The notes beneath the pieces are model-generated. The model was given only the letters and a program-made list of their open reading frames with translations, was not told the DNA's origin and ran no database searches. A stretch of 64,000 nucleotides of DNA from Aureibacter tunicatorum (lineage in GTDB: Bacteria; Bacteroidota; Bacteroidia; Cytophagales; Cyclobacteriaceae), in the NCBI RefSeq assembly GCF_036492635.1, contig NZ_AP025305.1:1426001-1490000 (forward strand), written 5' to 3'. Positions within the stretch are counted from its first letter, which is position 1. Every line of letters starts with the position of its first letter. Shown piece by piece: positions 28,190-39,400 of this stretch. The position numbers and the translations under genes are program-made.

Positions 28190-29437
28190 ATGAAAATAAA
28201 AAATCACTCAATTATGAAAAGTTCACAAGTGACAGAAACTCCCAAAAGCTATGAATTGGCATTGTTTAAATTAAATCAAAACGAAGTCAATACTTATCAA
28301 AAATCCTATTCTCAATTTTATAAGGATATATCATCCTTCAATGGATATGAAGAACTCCAAACGTATCAACAAGTCGACGATCATACGATATTTTTGGATT
28401 TTTGCGCATGGAAAAGTTTAGCTCATGCTGAAAGCGCCAGCGACAAAGTCAAAAAAGATGAAAGGTTCGCTCAATTGTTCTCATCGATTGAAAATGTGTT
28501 GATGTTTGAGCATTTGACTTTCAAAGAGAGCTTTGATTTCGCTCCTGAATCTCAAGGCGATCTGCTTGAGTTGCATGTATACAAAGTTGAAAATGAAAAT
28601 AGAGATGCTTTGTATAGGGCTAGACATCAGTTTTTTTCTCAACTTGACAATGATAATGTCGGGTTATTGGGAATAGATTGTTTTGAATTGGATGGCACGG
28701 ATGTCTTGGTAGATTTAGTCAGATGGGAGGATTTGTCCAAAGCACAATTAGCTCATATGAAGTATCATGGGCATGAGAAATTTAATAACATGTTTTCACT
28801 GATTCGTTCGTTTGAGCTTTTCAAGCAAATGGAAAAGCTTGATTTATCTCGAGAAACTTTCAGCCAACAAACAGAAGCTTATTATCAAGCGAATGACACT
28901 CCCGAAAAAGTAATGCGGGCTGCAAGAAATATGATTAGCATATTAGGGCAAAGCAGCTGGGAATCTGAAACCTTTGCTTCTTCAATTGCTGGCATATACC
29001 AGTTCGCCAAGTTGCTAAAAGTGGAAATGAGCTTGAAGAATCAAAATTTTGTCATGGCTCATCTGGAGGCTAAGTGGTGGGCTGAAGGTGGAAAGACTTT
29101 GGATAGTGTGAAACCTGATGAATGGTGTTGGAAATTAATGATTCCTGTGCCGGATTCTGTTGTGTTTTCAGATATTGATGAAATCAAATTGAATTATCAG
29201 ACGCACTTTCCAACCTTTGATAGGATTGTCTTCGAAAGTGAAAAAGCTCATAATGAGGTTCGCATATTGCATAAAGGATCTTATATGCAGGAAAAAGATT
29301 CTATAGAAAAGATTTTTAATTTTATTGGCTCCAATGACTTAAAAGTGAACGGGGTGCATCATGAAATTTATTTAAACGATCCAAAAGTTGTAAAAGAAGA
29401 GGATTTGAGAACTATTATCAGCTACAATGTGGAATAG
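28190..29437 (+). CDS. Fusion of two dimeric alpha/beta-barrel (ABM-like) domains and a GyrI-like ligand-binding domain
   Basis: 415 residues; an ATG at 28214 would trim eight. Residues about 15-110 and 120-220 look like two related ferredoxin-fold monooxygenase/ABM-type domains, each ending in a phrase of D-x-V-x-W type (HTIFLDFCAWKSLAHAE and TDVLVDLVRWEDLSKAQ). The remainder (about 230-415) matches the GyrI-like/COG4832 small-molecule-binding domain: AKWWAEGG, EWCWKLMIPVPDSV, and the ending VNGVHHEIYLNDPKVV. Family knowledge supports ligand binding, and the three-domain fusion is my reading. Adjacent to the WYL regulator. Confidence 0.65.
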   Translation: MKIKNHSIMKSSQVTETPKSYELALFKLNQNEVNTYQKSYSQFYKDISSFNGYEELQTYQQVDDHTIFLDFCAWKSLAHAESASDKVKKDERFAQLFSSIENVLMFEHLTFKESFDFAPESQGDLLELHVYKVENENRDALYRARHQFFSQLDNDNVGLLGIDCFELDGTDVLVDLVRWEDLSKAQLAHMKYHGHEKFNNMFSLIRSFELFKQMEKLDLSRETFSQQTEAYYQANDTPEKVMRAARNMISILGQSSWESETFASSIAGIYQFAKLLKVEMSLKNQNFVMAHLEAKWWAEGGKTLDSVKPDEWCWKLMIPVPDSVVFSDIDEIKLNYQTHFPTFDRIVFESEKAHNEVRILHKGSYMQEKDSIEKIFNFIGSNDLKVNGVHHEIYLNDPKVVKEEDLRTIISYNVE

Positions 29438-29495
29438 TTTTTAAGCGAACAATTTTGTTTAGATGAATTTATATTAATAACCTTAACTTAATGAT

Positions 29496-29852
29496 ATGTC
29501 ATATTTAGAAAAGGCCACGCATTTATATCAAATGATTTATAGTGGCGAGTTATTGGATGCTTTCGAGAAGTACTACAGTGATAAGGTCGTTATGGTGGAA
29601 TCGGATGGTAGTGTTTGTGAAGGAAAAGAGGCTAATCGCGAGCGTGAGAAGGAATTTATTGAAAGTGTTCAGTCTTTTGACGGAGGAGAGGTGCTATCAT
29701 TGGCTTCCAATGAGCTGGCAGCTGTGACTATGGTGGAATCTACGATGTCCGTAACATTCAAAGGAGGTAAAAAAGTAGATATGCAACAAGTAGCAGTTCA
29801 GTATTGGGAAGGAGATTTGATTATCAAAGAAAGATTTTACTACAATAAATAG
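29496..29852 (+). CDS. NTF2-like/SnoaL-like protein
   Basis: 118 residues, all one small cone-shaped NTF2-like domain: an N-terminal helix pair (HLYQMIYSGELLDAFEKYYS), then VVMVESDGSVCEGKEANRER and a beta sheet ending VQYWEGDLIIKERFYYNK. Members include ketosteroid-isomerase-like enzymes and ligand-binding scaffolds; no catalytic residue can be assigned. It may be cotranscribed with the preceding fusion gene and is closed by a terminator. Confidence 0.82.
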   Translation: MSYLEKATHLYQMIYSGELLDAFEKYYSDKVVMVESDGSVCEGKEANREREKEFIESVQSFDGGEVLSLASNELAAVTMVESTMSVTFKGGKKVDMQQVAVQYWEGDLIIKERFYYNK

Positions 29853-29861
29853 GTTATGTAG

Positions 29862-29894
29862 AAAGCTCTCAAGATGAGAGCTTTTGTTTTTCTG
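29862..29894 (+). terminator. Rho-independent terminator
   Basis: AAAGCTCTC (29862-29870) pairs with GAGAGCTTT (29876-29884), followed by TGTTTTT. It closes the regulator/fusion/NTF2 run. Confidence 0.8.
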
Positions 29895-29911
29895 GATTGA
29901 AAGGAGGCAAA

Positions 29912-31441
29912 GTGAGGTTGAACAAGGAAAAACATGAGGAAAAAGGCGTGTCTCAGTATCGGAAAGGCATTTCTCAAGAGCCGATGCAATGCTTTAAATT
30001 AAAGAAGGGACAGAAAGAGGAGGACTCGCTGGAATTTTTTTCCATGAAAAAGTTCATGGGAGAGGAGGATGTCGATGGGCAATTGTACGATGCTTTGAAT
30101 GTGCAGGATATGCAGGGTTTTATTCGAAAGCTGGAGGAGTTGGCCTCTTGGTCGCCTGAAGAAATGCATCTTTCCACCTTGCGTGAATTGGAAAAAGTAG
30201 GATCTGCCGACGATGATGAGGATATAGAACAAGCTTTGTCTGTTCTCAAGGAAAAGCAACAAGAAGTGCTTGAGAAGAAATTGGGAGCGGAAGAAGGATC
30301 CCGTGTTTTTAAAGTATTTCGGGAAAGGAATTTTCAGGAAATGTATGATCTTTTAGGTCAATTGGATAACGACTCTCTTGTAAAGATCGCTAAAGACGCA
30401 CAAGTTACCGCCGAGCAAATGAAAAGCACGGCAAAGAGCATGACGGCTCAGGGCATGCATCCTTTGGATCGAATGAAGTTTGTCACGCATGCTTCCGATT
30501 ATTTTTTAGAGAAGTCGACAGAAGAAAGCTTGCAAATATTGGGAGAAAGCAAGTCTCCCAAGCACCCTTTTGCTATCATGGGTACGGGAGGTTTTGGTCG
30601 AAAAGAAATGCAACCGGCATCTGATATTGATTTTGGAGTGTTAGGACATGATTCGGAAATGGATTTGATACGCTTAATAACGGATTTGATATTTTTTAAA
30701 TTGAATTTGGCTCGATCGGTATTTTCAACTTTTTCATCTCCGCGATGCGGAGCTAACGTAGGTTTTGAGTCGGACCCTTTGTGGTTGCAGAGCACCTACT
30801 CAGTAGGTCCTGCGAAAGTTATGGAAAATAGCGCGATCAAAGGCACATCAGAAGATGCAAGAGTCGTGAAAGTGTATGAAGGCACTCAGGAGAAAGATTC
30901 AGATGCTTTTGAAAAGCAAATAGAAGAGGGGAGGGACAATTCAAGAGAGATGGTTTGCCCTTGGGCTGAGCTGAAAGATGTTTTGACTACATACAATCCC
31001 GTAGTGGACACCAGAGAAGCTAAGTTTAATATTAAGTCGCCTTTGCTTAGGTTTTTAACGATGTCGTTGCAAAAGTTGTCTTTAGTTTATCATTTGCCTC
31101 CTATGAGTTCAAAGGAGCGAGTCGATTGGTTGATGGCGAATGGTAAGATAAATCCTAAAATGGCGGAAATGCTAATGTTTTGTATGGAAACATTATGCGG
31201 ACTTCGGCAAAAGTGCCATGATTTTTACAATGGGGAAAAAGATGATGTGTTGCTTCATGAACAAGAAGGAAATCATGAGTTGTATACTTTGTCACAAGGG
31301 CAATATTCCGATTTGTTGATGTCGGCTGAGTTTTTGAAAGTTTTTCATGGAGAATTGCTTAGTTTCGTTCAGAGGAAAGATCCCAAGGTGTTGATGGAGA
31401 TGCCTAAAAAGTCTTCTTTTTTCAAGCGATTTTTGAAATAG
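29912..31441 (+). CDS. DUF294/GlnD-like nucleotidyltransferase protein with possible effector-type N-terminus
   Basis: 509 residues from the GTG at 29912, which has a good GGAGG (29903-29907) four bases upstream; TTG at 29897 or 29918 are alternatives. A putative nucleotidyltransferase motif GTGGFGRKEMQPASDIDFG lies at about residues 224-242, with the two metal-binding Asp in SDIDFG. The first 60 residues are low-complexity and charged. Helices rich in Glu/Lys fill 60-200, and the C-terminus ends KKSSFFKRFLK. GlnD-type enzymes uridylylate PII, but the usual HD and ACT domains are missing. A toxin or effector role is possible. Confidence 0.6.
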   Translation: MRLNKEKHEEKGVSQYRKGISQEPMQCFKLKKGQKEEDSLEFFSMKKFMGEEDVDGQLYDALNVQDMQGFIRKLEELASWSPEEMHLSTLRELEKVGSADDDEDIEQALSVLKEKQQEVLEKKLGAEEGSRVFKVFRERNFQEMYDLLGQLDNDSLVKIAKDAQVTAEQMKSTAKSMTAQGMHPLDRMKFVTHASDYFLEKSTEESLQILGESKSPKHPFAIMGTGGFGRKEMQPASDIDFGVLGHDSEMDLIRLITDLIFFKLNLARSVFSTFSSPRCGANVGFESDPLWLQSTYSVGPAKVMENSAIKGTSEDARVVKVYEGTQEKDSDAFEKQIEEGRDNSREMVCPWAELKDVLTTYNPVVDTREAKFNIKSPLLRFLTMSLQKLSLVYHLPPMSSKERVDWLMANGKINPKMAEMLMFCMETLCGLRQKCHDFYNGEKDDVLLHEQEGNHELYTLSQGQYSDLLMSAEFLKVFHGELLSFVQRKDPKVLMEMPKKSSFFKRFLK

Positions 31442-31469
31442 TTTATGCTTTTCAGGCTTTCCATGATGA

Positions 31470-32024
31470 TTAGTAGATTTCTTCTTGTGTGAATCCAGGT
31501 TGTGCCTGCGTTGAGTAATTTTCATTAAACCAAGCATAAGCGACACTGTCCTCAAAGTCTCCTCCGAAGTTTCGGGTTTTGTGTTTCATAACACCTTCTT
31601 CGATAAAGCCAAGGCTTTCATAGAGCCCTCTCGAACGCGAATTATTCGCTCTTGACTCAAGCTCGACACGCCAAATATCTGGGCGGTTGACTGTGATATA
31701 TTCAAGGAAATGTGCGAAAAGTCTTTTGCCAATTCCTTTTCCTTGAAAATCAGGGTGAACGGCGATAGTCAAGTTGGATAAAATGTGGTCGAAGATTTGA
31801 ATACCGTATTTATGGGCATGTATTTCTCCTATTATTTGATCATTGGACAGAATAATAAATCCAAGTCCGCCATTTTGATTTTCAGCTATGATATTTTGGA
31901 TATAGCCTAGGTTGATTTCTTTTTCATATCTGGCTATCCCTAATTTATACTTGGCAACATCCAAATACATAGTATGCAAGCTTTCCGCATCCTCAGTAGA
32001 GGTTTGTCTTAGTGTGTAGTTCAT
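31470..32024 (-). CDS. GNAT family N-acetyltransferase
   Basis: 184 residues from the ATG at 32024 (the frame runs to 32084, but MNYTLRQTSTEDAE is a typical GNAT start). Acetyl-CoA binding motif A is clear: LTIAVHPDFQGKGIGKRLFAHFLEY (Q/RxxGxG/A pattern). It is followed by VELESRANNSRSRGLYESLGFIEEG. The acceptor is unknown; the closest pattern is ribosomal-protein or small-molecule acetylation. It is convergent with the nucleotidyltransferase gene. Confidence 0.88.
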   Translation of the reverse strand: MNYTLRQTSTEDAESLHTMYLDVAKYKLGIARYEKEINLGYIQNIIAENQNGGLGFIILSNDQIIGEIHAHKYGIQIFDHILSNLTIAVHPDFQGKGIGKRLFAHFLEYITVNRPDIWRVELESRANNSRSRGLYESLGFIEEGVMKHKTRNFGGDFEDSVAYAWFNENYSTQAQPGFTQEEIY

Positions 32025-32145
32025 TTTTCTGCGAGTTAGCGTTTGAAATTGATTACTTTTTAAATAAAAATTGGCTAAAACCATTCAGCTTTAGTTGTCT
32101 TCTATTTATTTTGATATAATCAGAAAGGTATAAATATTTTTAATA

Positions 32146-32724
32146 ATGCTTACATATTTTCTAGATTTTATAAATAAGCGAGTGCAGCTCAATAATGAAG
32201 AAAGGGTATTACTGGAGAAACTCCTTAAAGTCAGGCTTTATAAAAAGGGGGAGTTTCTGATCAAAGAAGGCGAGTACTCTGATGCGTTTTATTTTAATAT
32301 TAAAGGCTTGGTCAGGCTATATTATTTGATAGAAGGAGAGGAGAAGACTACTTACTTTTATTCTGGAAACCAATATATAAGCGCATATAGAAGTTTTACT
32401 CGGGATGAACCTTGCCGTTTTAATCTTCAAGCAATGGAGGATACGCATATCGTTGCAATTAATAAAAACTCAGCCTATCAATTATTGGAGCATTCATCGA
32501 AATTCGAAGCATTGGCGAGGCTGGCAATGGAAGATGAATTAATCTGCCATCAGGATATGGTTGCTTCGCATATTATCATGACACCTGAACAAAGGTATTT
32601 GAATTTAATGGAAAGCTTCCCAGAGATTTTTCAAAAAGTGCCGCAATTGCATATCGCGTCCTATATTGGGGTTAAGCCTGAGTCATTGAGTCGAATAAAA
32701 AAGCGCTGTTTACAAAAAACTTAA
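32146..32724 (+). CDS. Crp/Fnr family regulator
   Basis: 192 residues. The cyclic-nucleotide-binding fold occupies about residues 10-120 (KKGEFLIKEGEYSDAFYFNIKGLVRLYY). A short C-terminal helical region ends IASYIGVKPESLSRIKKR, the recognition helix of a Crp-type winged helix. The effector is unknown, and the cAMP-contacting residues are not conserved, as is usual in Bacteroidota Crp-like proteins. It may regulate the adjacent DUF2834 gene 52 bp downstream. Confidence 0.88.
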   Translation: MLTYFLDFINKRVQLNNEERVLLEKLLKVRLYKKGEFLIKEGEYSDAFYFNIKGLVRLYYLIEGEEKTTYFYSGNQYISAYRSFTRDEPCRFNLQAMEDTHIVAINKNSAYQLLEHSSKFEALARLAMEDELICHQDMVASHIIMTPEQRYLNLMESFPEIFQKVPQLHIASYIGVKPESLSRIKKRCLQKT

Positions 32725-32776
32725 CTTAAGTCAATGTCAATGATTTGCATGAAGTATTAATTGCAAATAAAAAGAC

Positions 32777-33133
32777 ATGAGAAACGTATATTTGATTTTA
32801 GCGATTTTAGGCTTTGTCCTTCCCAATGCTTTGGTATTGATTGAATCATTAGAGACTGGTAATTACTTGTTGTATGCGGATCCGATTTCTACTTTTGAAA
32901 GCATGACAGCGAATCGTATAGCGACTATTTTTTCCATAGACTTGATGTTCGCCGTGATAGTTTTTTTCATTTGGACTTATAAATCATCTATTGTTCTGCT
33001 AGGAAGAAAAAAGATCTTTTTCTTGTGGGGAGTTACAATGATATTTGGTTTCGCTTGTGGATTGCCTTTGTATTTGTATATGAGGTTAATTAGCAATGAG
33101 CTGAACTACACAGCTGTTAATAGTAAAGTGTAG
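32777..33133 (+). CDS. DUF2834 small membrane protein
   Basis: 118 residues with about three membrane spans (MRNVYLILAILGFVLPNALVL, then IFSIDLMFAVIVFFIWTY, then FFLWGVTMIFGFACGLPLYLY). It matches DUF2834, a family of three-span inner-membrane proteins of unknown function. It sits just after a Crp/Fnr gene and is probably controlled by or cotranscribed with it. Confidence 0.8.
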   Translation: MRNVYLILAILGFVLPNALVLIESLETGNYLLYADPISTFESMTANRIATIFSIDLMFAVIVFFIWTYKSSIVLLGRKKIFFLWGVTMIFGFACGLPLYLYMRLISNELNYTAVNSKV

Positions 33134-33455
33134 TTTTTTAAAATTCGAGAAGAGTCGCAATATCTCCAAATGAGTCATTTGACTATTTATTAGTATTTCT
33201 ATTCTTAAACAAGAATGACGCTAATGAAGGGAATATAATATTATGAAAGTTTTTATTTACTAAAGGTTAACGTTTGAAGGAAATAATTACCTTGATGAAT
33301 ATTTATTATTCATTATTGATTAAGTTTAACTTTATAGATTGGATATCATATAGATCTTAAAAAAGTAAAAAGTCGAGATGAATTCTTGACTTTGTATTAA
33401 ATATCCTTAAATTGATAATTTATTAGCTTTTTAAGTATTTAATCTTTTAGTATAT
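33134..33455. other. AT-rich intergenic region upstream of the giant protease gene
   Basis: This 322 bp stretch has no supported ORF, hairpin terminator or RNA gene. It presumably holds the promoter for the large secreted protein, but no element stands out clearly enough to place. Confidence 0.45.
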
Positions 33456-36400
33456 ATGGTAAAATTGTCTACAAAACTCTTTTGTTTTTTTTGCTATTGT
33501 CTTGTGGCTATTGGTCATGGTGCTTTGGCTCAAAAACAAAAAATTGAAACTGCTGTACCTGAAAAGCATCAAGAAACTCATCAAATTTCTTGCGGTACAC
33601 ATGAACTCACGGAAGAATTCCTTGAAGCTCATCCCGAAATAAAATTGGAAGAAGAGAAATTTCAGGAATTGATCAAAAGTGCCAAGCGTGATCAACAAAA
33701 TCGTCGTTCTTCAAGAGCATCGGAAACAGAATATACGATACCTGTTGTATTTCACTCATATCATCCTAATGATCCTTATTCTGTTTTTCCAATAGAACAA
33801 GCGCAAGATGTCATTCAGATGTTAAATGAGGATTTTAATGCTGAAAACGCAGATTTTAGCGATATAGATCCTGATTTTCAAACGATAGCGGCGGATGTTG
33901 GGATTCGTTTTGAATTAGCGAAATTTGATCCGGATGGCAACCCTACTTCAGGTATTACATACACAGTAACTGATGACGCCGCATACAATGATGGTGGTTT
34001 TAGGGATACGCCTTTTAAGGAAAAGAAGTATTGGCCTAGAAGCGAGTATATGAATGTTTGGGTTGTAGGGTCGATTGATGATTCTCCTTATGCTTCAGGT
34101 TATGCTTATCGTCCGACAACAGTAACAGGCGAGCCAACGAAAGATGGTATTGTGTATAACAGAAGATATTTGGGAAGAGACGGAATTGGATCTTCAGAGA
34201 CTGAAGTCACAGGTCCTAATGCGCATATGGCACGTGTGATGACACATGAGGTAGGACATTATTTGGGTCTTTATCACACATTTGAAGGAGGCTGTAGCGG
34301 TCTGGGAGATAGAATTGATGATACTCCAGCAACTACTCAAGCATTTGATTGCGAAAGAGAATTTTACCCTTGTGATCCAGCTGTAAAGGCTAATATTGAG
34401 AATTATATGGGCTATCATAGCTGTACGAGAATGTATACCAATGGTCAGAAATTGGCAATGCGTACGGCTATGGAAAGTTCTGCATCTGACAGAGATAACT
34501 TGACTACAGCGGAAAATTTGTTGAAAACGCTTGGTTATGGTCTAAGCGCATCCCGTTTGGAGTATAGCCGTCAGATTCTTTCTGAAGCTATAGCAAATGA
34601 TGGTAGCATCGAAGGTGAAATAGAAGTTAGTTTAATAGGTGGTAACGCGAGCTTTGTGATTTCATCAGGAAACTTAAGCGAGGGTACGCATTTCACGGCT
34701 TCGAATATCCCTGCGGGATTAAATGTGCAAATTACTGTTGTTGATGCAAAGAAAGCGAGCATCCAATTTACTGGAAATGCATCTGCGCATGAACAAGTGA
34801 ATACCTTGCATGATATAGGAATTAGTTTTAGAGCTGCTGCTTTTGTTGGTGAAGACTTTAATCAAATGAAATCAGTAGAAAATAATTCGATATCGTTAAT
34901 GTTTAAGGATGTGTATAGAATTGTTCATATTGATATTTCACCTGACAGAATTTCACATGAAGGCGATGAGCGTGTGAATATTTCGCCTGAAGACGCTTTT
35001 GGAAACTTGCTTTTCAGACCTTACTATCGTTCATACCAACAGGATAGCGCTCTTTATGTGCAGTCAAATGGGATGTATTTCGTAGGTGTTGCGGATTTGA
35101 CAAAAGATCATGTGTTGCCTCTTGCTGAAGGAACTGAGATTGGGGCGTCTAGCAACTGGGATACAGAATTTCAAGATAGAAGATTCCCTTTGATTTGGAA
35201 GGAAGATGTTTATCATGATTGGGAAAGTGTTGACGCTTATATGGGTATTCAGATTACTAAAGATGGGTTGCCGCATTATGGCTGGATTCATTTGAAAGTT
35301 TCAGCGGCTGGCGATAGTTTAACTGTTTTTGATTATGCTTATAATGAAGAGCCTTATGCTCCGATAAAAGCAGGGGAAACTGAAAGTCCAATCGTCACTT
35401 ATTCTCAGCAACATTATTGGGAAAGTTTAGACAATGACGGATCCATTAAGACTGAAGCGTTTGTAGATTTAGTTACTCTGGATGAAGAGTTTTCTATGAG
35501 TTCAGGAACTTTGCAAGCAGGAACACATTACCGAGTAAACAATGTTCCTTCTGGTTTAAGTGTTAAAGTTGAAGCAATTCATAAGAAACGATTAAAAGTC
35601 AGCTTTGAAGGAAATGCGACAATTCATGACGCTTCCGCATCAGTTAGTAATTTTACATTTGAACTATTGGATCCGGTTTTCAATACCTCGAGAGCTTCAG
35701 ATATTTTAAATACGCGAATAACTGACTTCAAAATAAGCTTTTATAATGACTTTAAAATTGTGCATCGAACATATGCTCCAACAGAAGTTTATAATGCAAA
35801 TAATGTATGGAAAATATTAGGCTTTAAAGAAGAGGGTGACTTAAGCACTGATTTTGGGAATGGGTCTTTTGCATTTCAAAACCAGTATACTTATAACTTT
35901 AATTTATACCCTTATGATGGTGGAAGTGTAGCAGCTGTTCTTGATGGAGACAAGCCTATGGTAAGCTTAATCACTGCTGGGGAAGAAATTGGCGATATGA
36001 CTTCTTGGATAAGAGGTAGCTCAGAGTATGATGATAGACTTTACGTGAAAAATGATAATTATCTTGTGTGGAAGGGCAAAACGGGCTTTGTCGGTTTTCG
36101 TATGGAAAAAGACGGACTTTATCATTACGGATGGATAAAGATATCATTAAGCGATGCGGGTACGGATCTAATAGTTCATGAATATGCTTATAATACAAAG
36201 CCGCTTGAGAAAATTATAGCAGGAGATATTGGAAACGGCAATCTTGTAGCTTCAGGGTTGGACTTTAAAGAAAGTTATGACAATGACGGAAGCATAAGAG
36301 AAAGTTCAACAATGGGCATTACTTTATTAGGTGACGGGTTTTCAGAAGTTGCTGGAACAATATTAACCGAGAATACTCATTTTAGAGTGAACAACCTTCC

Positions 36401-39400
36401 TCAAGGACTTTCAGTAGAAGCGGAAGTAACAAGCTCAACGACTCTAGAAATTACATTAACAGGTAATGCTTCGGCGCATGAAATAAAAGGTGAAGTTCAA
36501 AATGTAAGCATTAGTTTCTTGAATGCAGCGTTTGTTTCAGGTAATGCTTCATCGGTTAACAACTCTACGATTTCGGGAATTAATATTATTTATTTAGATC
36601 CTTATAAAGTGATTTTTACTCCGGCGGATCCTTCTGCTTATGTAAACACAGAACGTACCATGGATAATTTGGATCGTTTTGAAGGTCATGCGAGAATGGA
36701 TGATTCTGGTTTTACGCTTTATTACGACAGTGATTCATTGCGTTTTATTTCTTATGAGAAGCCATTGGTTGTAAATGGAGATGGAAAAACGATTTCTCTT
36801 ATTACGGAAGGCACGCTCATTGATGAAAGTTTAAATTTCCAAAATGGTAAGCCACAAGGGCAAAGAAATCCTTTTGATGCTAACGAATGGAAAAATAAGA
36901 CAGGTTTTATTGGTGTTAAATTCACAAAAGACGGCAGATTCCATTACGGATGGTACGAAGTAGAAGTTGATGCTAAAGGCGAGACGTTAACTCTTCTTGG
37001 CTGGGCTTATCATAATAAACCTGAGACTCCTTTAATGGCAGGGGAAGGCAAGCGGTTATTGGAGCATAATTCAGTAAGCGGTTATTATGAAAAGAATTCG
37101 AATGTTGGAGAACTGGATAATTCCAATCCATTAATCATCACTACTGTTGGGCAGGGTTGGAGCCAAGAAGTAGGAAATGTATTAGCTTCAAGTCATTATG
37201 ATTTTACTAATATTCCAGCCGGGATCACTCCTGTAATCACGATCTTAACAGAAAATACTGCTCAGCTTACTTTTAATGGAAATGCAAATTTCCATGCTTC
37301 AGGAAATACAGTTCAAAATGCTAAATTAAGCTTTAATGCTTCTGCTTTTGATGGGGTTGCTGACATTAGCGATGTAAGAAATAATGGTTTTAATTTGATG
37401 CTAGGTTTTGCCGATGACTTCGGAATCACTTACGTTGACATAGATGACCAAACATTAAGTGCGTCTAATACTATAGTCCAATTCACTTTAGATGAAGCTT
37501 ATGCAGATACGGATCTAAGATTGGATTTTTACTCTGATAACTTTAATGTCACTTTTCAAGATAATGATAATTTTATCGTTGTTCTTGATTCTGTATTTAC
37601 CTATGAGCCTGGATGGTCTTATGTTAAAACACATGATTTTGGCGATCTGATCGGAGGTAGCTCTACTTTTGGAGAAACATCATATAACCCTTACTTAAGA
37701 GATCCTTCTTATTTCAATACTTGGGTGGATAAAGTGAATTACCTTGGTTTCAAATGGATGAAAGCTGACCAACCTTACTACGGGTGGATTAGATTTGATG
37801 TGAATGCTGATGGTAGTCAATTTACTGTGAAAGAATTTGCTTATCAAAATTCCGCTTACTTCCCGATTAAAGCTGGTTATAGAAATCCTGGTTTATCATT
37901 TAGTTCAAAAGCGTTTAATGAAACTTTGCAAAATGATGGAAGGTTAGACCCTACAGGTATCACAATAACTCTTATTGGGGATGAGTTTAGCCAAACTTCT
38001 GGAGAATTAGACGCTTCAAGTTATTCAATCACGAATGTGCCTGCAGGGTTTACACCTAAATTGACAGTGCTTGGGAAAGATAAAGCGAGGTTGGTGCTTG
38101 AAGGACAAGTAAGCGCGCATGCTAGCTCAAATCAAGTGTCTAATATTTCACTTCAGTTTTTTGACAGCGCTTTCCTTTCTGGAGATGCGAATATTTTGGA
38201 AAATCATGAAATTAATGATATTAAGGTTGTTTTCTATGATGCATTTGAAATCATATATGAGGATAGAAGATCAGAAAATATCAGCGGAGATCAAGAAATT
38301 CCGATGAGCGATCCTATTTGGCAGGATGCTGGTCAATATTGGGAATATAAAGTTTATCCATCATATGTTTATTTAGCAAGCAATCAGGCAGTAGAGTATA
38401 TAGGTACTGGTGGTGAAAGAGCAACAGCTCTAAAGGCTGATCAAATAGTAGATGGTTCTTCAAATTATGAAAAAGGATCTAGAGCTTATTTGCAAGATCG
38501 CTATGGTTTTACAGAAGATGAAACATCATACCTAGGGATTAGAATAAAGAGTGAAGGAGAATATTATTATGGTTGGATACATATTCGAACAAGTAATTTT
38601 AATGATAATGGAGTTCCTCAGACTATTACTTTATTAGAGCATGCTTATAATTCCCAGCCTAATGCTCCTATCAAAACGGGACAAACAGAATACCAAGGAA
38701 AACCTACGCTTGCAATAAGAGAGTCGAGCTTGTATTTGAACAGTTCTGATGCAATCTCTTTTGGCGAGATGTCTGTTGGAGAGCCAGATTTAACGAAAAT
38801 GTTCTATTTGGAAAATATCGGTAATGAGGTTTTAACTCTTACTGGTTCAGTGAATGATTTTATTACTCTTGAAGGTGACGATATAGATGCATTTGAAGTT
38901 GTACAAACAAATTTGAAAGAAAATGTAGCTATTGGAGAATCTTTAAGCTTCGAAGTGAGTTTCAAACCAAGCACTGAGGGTGAAAAGTCAGCTAAGCTTA
39001 TTTTGAATTCTAATGATCCTAATTTTCCGATGTTTAGCTTGAACTTGAATGGAACAGCGAAAGCTCCTGTGGATGTGATCGAGCCAGTTGTTGAGATTAC
39101 TTCAACTCCAGCAGTTGTAAATGATGAAATTAACATTTTGTCAGGCCAATCTGTGGATTTTATGGATGCTTCGACGAACACACCGACTTCTTGGTCATGG
39201 AAAGTTGATGGCGAGGAAATGGGAACAGATAGTAATTTCAGCTATACTTTTGCAAACGCAGGAGAGTTCAATGTCGAGTTAACTGCATCGAATAGTGCGG
39301 GATCAGCGACTAAATCGGTGAAAGTAATCGTAACATCAGCTTTGACAGCAAGTATCAGCACTGATTTTATGAATTTGAAAGTAGGTGATATCAGAGCGCT

